A DNA stretch of 26,689 nt from Apostichopus parvimensis. Taxonomy: Eukaryota > Echinodermata > Holothuroidea > Aspidochirotida > Stichopodidae. Positions within the stretch are counted from its first letter, which is position 1. Each line of letters starts with the position of its first letter. The DNA is taken from NCBI GenBank assembly GCA_000934455.1, contig KN885179.1:1-26689 (forward strand), given 5' to 3'. A model generated the notes under the pieces. The model was not told the origin of the DNA. It worked only from the letters and a program-made list of their open reading frames with translations, and made no database searches. Below are positions 21,767 through 26,689 of this stretch, piece by piece. The translations under genes were made by a program, and so were the position numbers.

Positions 21767-22371
21767 ACTCAACAAATGATGGTACCTTCTTCCTGTAGGC
21801 TAACACAATAAGTGATACCTTCTTCATGTACGCTAACACAACAAATGATGATATCTGCTTCCTGTACGCTAACGAAACAAATTATGATACCTTCCTTCCT
21901 ATACGCTAACACAACAAATGATGATACCTTCATCCTGTATGCTAACACAACAAATGATACCTTCTTCATGTACGTTAACACAACAAATGATACCTTCATG
22001 TATGCTAACACAACAATGATGATACCTTCTGCCGTAGGCTAACGCAACAAATGATGCCTTCTTCATGTACGCTAACACAACAAATGATGATACCTTCCTT
22101 TCCTGTAGACTAACACAACAAATGATAATACCTTCCTTTCCTGTAGACTAACACAACAAATGATGATACCTTCTTCCTGTACGCTAACACAACAGATGAT
22201 GATACCTTTCTTCCTGAACACAACAAATGATGATACCGACTTTCTGTATGCTAACACAACAAATGATGATACCTTCTTCCAGTATGCTAACACAACTGAT
22301 GATGATACCGACTTTCTGTATGCTAACACAACAAATGATACCTTCTTCCTGTACGCTTACACAACAAACAT
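21767..22371 (+). repeat. 36-bp minisatellite, about 17 units
   Basis: The consensus unit is AACACAACAAATGATGATAC followed by CTTCTTCCTGTACGCT. Unit lengths run from 30 to 38 bp; about two thirds are 36, 33 or 30. Two adjacent 38-bp units share the same CCTTTCCTGTAGACT variant and two others share GACTTTCTGTATGCT, showing duplication of blocks. Because 36 is a multiple of three, long frames open on both strands (for example NTTNDDTFFLYA on +). Several units of 31, 34, 37 and 38 bp break the frame, and there are no splice sites or flanking coding sequence, so I call it a non-coding tandem repeat. Confidence 0.92.
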
Positions 22372-25300
22372 AAAAACATAATCTGATATACTCTCTGAAG
22401 GGCTACTTGGGAACATAGTTAATGCATTTGATGTTGCCAAACTGGTGTTTAAGATTTCTTGTTTAACAGGATGTTTGACTGGTATGACATCATTGCACGT
22501 AAATGGTTTGACAATGGTAATAATAGAATATAACTCGTACAAAACATGCCATATTTGGCAAAATGTTAGCTTCTACTGTCAATAACGGCCATGTTCGACA
22601 ACAAGAAGTTCTCAGCTTACCGTTGTAAACACAACATATCAGCCTCGTACTTCTCTGTTAGTTTATCAGCTAGATACTTTGTTATAATATATGATCAAGT
22701 TATTAATAATTTACCAGAAATCAATCTTTTTTCATTAATGATATGCATAATGGTATCATATTTTATTTCACCAAGATAATATGCATGTTCAAAAATCAAT
22801 AAACATGTCAGAAATTCACCATCATCAGCTTCAATAGAACTTTTTGCCGCATACAGAAGTAGTTCTATAGCTTTTTGCTCACTCTTTATTCAGCAATATC
22901 CACGAAATTATAGTGATATATCTGGGAGAAATTGTAATCTGTATCAGACGGTATCGTGACAATTGTTGATATAGACAGAATAGTGATGACTGTGAGTTAG
23001 TGTTTACAACAGTGTAATGATTGGTTATGTGGAGCTCGTTTATTGCTTCCAAGCTCGGCCTGATCAATCAATGAAAAAGGCAAAGCAGTAGAAATATAAT
23101 GTAGAACTCCACTTTTATTATGTATACGTTTTTTTTAATTTGACGACGTGTTCGTTAGATAATAATTATCTGTCGAGTGAAAAAAAAATTTGAGTTTGCA
23201 CTTATCCTGATATCGCTCTCTATGTTTACATTTACTGTATTACTTTATACTGGAGTTGTAAAAGTCTCAAGTTAACTTAAAGATTTCCAAGGAAACCAGT
23301 AAGATTCGGTTAAAATATTCCAATCAGATCTGTTTTACTTGACTTGACTTGAGTTTCTTTTACTTGTAAATGTGTACAGTGTGCAAGGAGCTTAGTGTTA
23401 CAATATTGAACAAAATCTAAAATGAACTTTTTAATGTGTAATTTGTTTAGAAGTGTAATGAGAAATAGAATTATTTTTCCCGCATTAGCCTCTAAGGAGT
23501 TATTTATCTGCTCATCGTAGCTGGCTATCTCACTAGCTTTATTAATATTGTCAAACAGGAGGCTGGAGATTCCTCCTACCCTCCACCCCATCCCTCTTCC
23601 CCAACCATAAACTTGAATAAAGAGTATATAGATTTGATAATCCAAGAACACTACCATCCATTCATCAATATGTATATTAAAATTGCACTAGATATAATGT
23701 TAACCTCTCCACAGAAAGGAATTGGGTACTGTAGGTGATAGGAGGAGGACCCTAGCAATTTTGTATATGTCTATCGATTTAAAATCCCTGTTAGTTTCCA
23801 TTGCATGATTAACAAGCACTTATCTGAGTACTTATCAGATGTGAGCCCGGCTGGAGTTCTCATTTTGACTGTATGATCCCATTACATTTACATAACATGT
23901 GGGATGAAAACTTAAGTACTCTAGTGTAAATACATGAATGTATGGAATTGGAGCTTTGTTCACAACTTATATAACCTATCTATAATAGTCATGGTTACCA
24001 TGAGACTCAAATTCAAACAAACGTAATATATTTGATATTGTGAGAGAAGATGTGAATAATTGGGTGACATTAATCAGTCTCGTCAAGCTACTGAATTCAT
24101 ATTCATTTCCTCCAAGAGATAAGCAGTTTGCTGCACCAGTACAGTGAGCTGTAGCACAATGACCTTAGCAACTGTTGACTGGGATAAACGATTATACACG
24201 GAAAGGTACTATGCAACTGGAAACAGCTGAACTGAAGAACGGGCCAAGCGGCCGGGCAAACTGCAGCTACCCAGCACAATTATGTAGTGTGCATCCTTCA
24301 GCTATATAATAAACCCTGTACATAGGCTTCTTTGTGTGCTACTGTAGTATGCCTGATGACTGAATGTTTTAGTTATCATTCCTGTGTTTGTACATATATA
24401 TAGAATTGTATGCAAGCAGGATTCTTAAAACCCATTCTGTTTAATGAAACGTGTATAAAATACACTTGATGTCAAGAATATTTATTTATTTAGTTGCTCT
24501 AATATCTATTGCTCTGCACTGGTGACTCCAGTAATAGGTTGCTCTCATGGTGCTTAAAGGAATACTCTTTTGGCAGACAATGTAGCAATTAATTATCTTA
24601 AAGACAAAAATATTCCAGACTTGTTAGTTACATAAAAAACCCTATCTGAATATCTCGCCCCTAACTCAAGATATGGTTTGATTGAATGTAACTTTGTTTG
24701 GCTGGTGTAATTTATCCTACTTTACTCCAGGAATTGGTTGATATAGTAGGTGTGGTCTATGATGTCATCACAGCAGATATTCTTCAAAAGCCTTACTTTC
24801 CTTACTTTATTTTCTTGTTGATGTATCGCTCAAGTGAAGACACAGTTGGAATGATTGTGCACATGTATAGGTTACCTTCTCTGTATATAGAATTTTTCAT
24901 CCTTTTCTGTGTATATTTTTCTCTGTGGATCAATGATCTAAAAATAATAAAGAAGAAATATGTATAGCTCTATTGCCTTGACAACATCATTCAGTCTGCT
25001 TTTGCACATTCACCAAAATTCACCAAAATATCACCATATTTGGAATACAAATGCTTATGAAGATGTGGTCTTGACCTTCAGATGCAGACAACTTTGTAAA
25101 GCAATCAACTTCAGCCAACCAAATATCCCTTTAACGTAATGTCTCTCACTGCTGCCTCTCCTGGAGTTGATTGGCTTCTCATGTCATGTGGTGATAATTG
25201 TCTCGTGTGGGAGGGAGAGTTAGTTAAATATCCAGTACATAGTTCACTGACATATGAACTCAACTTACATTCTTTGGGCCAAATTATCTGCGGTTGTCAT

Positions 25301-26087
25301 TTTTCAGTTTCCGAAATAGTATACAAACGTTGCTGCATTTTCATTCATGATCTGTTTTTGTGTAATACATTGAGTGTCTCATGTTAAGTATTGTTGTTGC
25401 CTAGACTTTCATTTTACATTGTTAAATGGTTGGTTTGGCTTCTAGCCAAGATGCAAAAGGAGACAAAATACATTTGCAGTCTCCAAACTGCTAGAAGCAC
25501 AAGAATCAAGTTTCATCTTATATCTGTCCTTCATTCTCAGGCCATGTGGCCTCTTACATCAAGGCTACACAAGAATGCATTAAAATGCAATAAACTCCTT
25601 CATCTGCTTCCAGTAGTATGACATTTATATTGTCTACTATTTTGTTAACATACATTGTAATGTGTGTGGTTGCCTCTAATGTTGTCACAGCCTAAAGACA
25701 GAGTAGAGTGTACGTCGTCGTCGAGAAGGTTAGAGAGGAGTGCAGCATCATTTACCGTAGGTTTAATGAACATTATGTAAGCCACTAAATTATTCTGTAC
25801 CATGCACTGGTCCACATGCACCTGTACATGGTGTACTATTATATATGGAATAAGTGCCGTGTCTCATGATAGGTTAAAAGCAGTGCCTATATAGATGCGA
25901 GATGTCGTTCATCATGTGGCAAATAGCATGATTACGTGATTAACTCATATCTGATAATAGTAGTACACAATAATTGCATTTTTTTGTGTCAGCAGTTGTT
26001 CTTCCAACTTTTGGGTGACATCATGTCAAGTATTCGCAAGTGACATCTTTCAGCAGTTTAGTACAACGTCAATGTTTTAAGTTAGAT

Positions 26088-26413
26088 CAGGGGTGGGCAA
26101 CCTACGGCCCGCGGGCGACATGCTGCCCGCCAGTTATTTTTTGCGGCCCATGAGATGTCTCAAGAAAAAGAAAAAAATCAATCTATTTTACATCATCACA
26201 AAGTCAGGTAGGCCTATTATCCCCATTAATTATCAACTGTACTGTATTGACATTATGTTTTTGTGAATACAGATTAAGTACACACACCTATTGCTTGAAG
26301 GTCCTCGGAATCAAAGGTTTGAAATCAACAGCAGGTTGTTGGTTAGGTGTGGCCCAGTCAATTTTTCACACCTTATATCTGGCCCACTCATTCAAAAAGG
26401 TTGCCCACCCCTG
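26088..26413. mobile_element. hAT-type MITE (326 bp) with 8-bp target-site duplication
   Basis: The left end CAGGGGTGGGCAACCT and the right end AGGTTGCCCACCCCTG are perfect 16-bp inverted repeats. They are flanked by identical AGTTAGAT octamers (26080-26087 and 26414-26421). An 8-bp duplication with CAGGGG termini is diagnostic of the hAT superfamily. The subterminal region carries GGCCC words at 26106, 26145, 26351 and 26381, including CGGCCCGCGGG, as in many vertebrate Charlie-like hAT elements (from memory). No transposase is encoded, so mobilisation would need an autonomous relative. Confidence 0.93.
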
Positions 26414-26689
26414 AGTTAGATAGATGATTCAGTATTCGCTTTGGCATGGTTTTAGGAGTAACCACAAGTATTGTGTGCATGATCACATGCTATTAAGGAT
26501 AGAAAAAGAGTTTTCTTTTGACCTTTTGAGTCTCATGTTTTCATAGTGTGCCAAGGAAACTGCAGTGCATTTTGGGATTCCTTTTGATCTCTTAAAAAGG
26601 CTTAAGAATCTTTCCTGCCATGGTGGTCTTTGTGTATCAGTCAGTATGGTTGATTGAGTGTATATGTATGCGAAGCATTAAATGTTATA

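Larger units (their letters stand above)
8639..26689 (+). other. Inferred downstream intron of the arrestin gene (partial); no further exon seen
   Basis: The next arrestin exon should encode (L/I/V)TVYLGKRDFVDH. I checked the downstream sequence for GAC/GAT-TT contexts compatible with RDF and found no match, so the intron appears to run off the window end. The stretches 8650-9300, 9390-10620, 10730-12640, 12720-15480, 17030-18740, 18800-19640, 21220-21760, 22375-26085 and 26425-26689 hold no gene I can support. Reading frames of 60-115 codons in them lack recognisable domains and convincing splice sites. Confidence 0.55.

Noticed and set aside
21769..22381. Secreted glycosylated repeat protein from the 36-bp array
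   Set aside because: Five or so units break the frame, both strands are equally open, and no signal peptide, splice site or flanking coding sequence is present.
24698..24967. Possible exon after the acceptor-like tactttactccag at 24730, reading ELVDIVGVVYDVITADILQK
   Set aside because: No donor fits the frame, the peptide matches no arrestin segment or family I know, and the frame opens with TTG.
1..26689. CRISPR array, bacterial operon, rRNA or viral genes
   Set aside because: The tandem repeats have no conserved-repeat/unique-spacer structure, and there are no long coding frames, ribosome-binding sites or rRNA-like sequence.

Overview
This window is animal (metazoan) nuclear DNA. It is AT-rich by eye and has no long open reading frames, but it carries spliceosomal splice signals, microsatellites, minisatellites, a tRNA-derived SINE and two short non-autonomous DNA transposons. 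It does not look bacterial or viral. The one coding element I recognise and the repeat types fit a marine invertebrate, perhaps a deuterostome such as an echinoderm, but that placement is an inference. No reading frame of 60 or more codons here resembles a protein family I know.

The key feature is a 31-nt exon on the + strand at 8608-8638, with a strong polypyrimidine-AG acceptor and a GTAAGT donor. It encodes VFKKSSPNGK, the beta-strand I segment of the beta-arrestin N-domain, which carries the two phosphate-sensing lysines. I could find neither the preceding exon (start codon) nor the next exon (which should encode something like (L/I)TVYLGKRDF). The rest of the window is therefore best read as two very long introns of one beta-arrestin gene: at least 8.6 kb upstream and at least 18 kb downstream of the microexon.

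Layout. 1-3385: unique-looking intron with a C12 tract, two copies of a dispersed ~60-bp motif and small duplications. 3386-4022: a MITE-like element with 15-bp perfect terminal inverted repeats and TTAA on both sides. 4023-8607: mostly featureless, with a 110-bp local duplication holding a third copy of the dispersed motif. 8608-8638: the exon. 8639-15480: intron with an AT microsatellite and small duplications. 15490-15970: (TTTTC/TTTGC)n tract, fourth motif copy, and a G-quadruplex-type sequence. 16787-17026: tRNA-Gly-like SINE. 18741-18798: perfect 29-bp duplication. 19641-21215: a ~100-bp minisatellite split by a 712-bp insertion flanked by a 10-bp direct repeat; the insertion itself contains a 142-bp-period repeat. 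A second, ~130-bp LINE-tail-like insertion follows. 21767-22371: a 36-bp minisatellite of about 17 units. 26088-26413: a hAT-type MITE with a perfect 8-bp target-site duplication.

I found no new gene system. The interest lies in recovering the microexon, the layered insertion history in the repeats, a four-copy unrecognised dispersed motif, and a marked excess of the word TACTGTA/TACAGTA.
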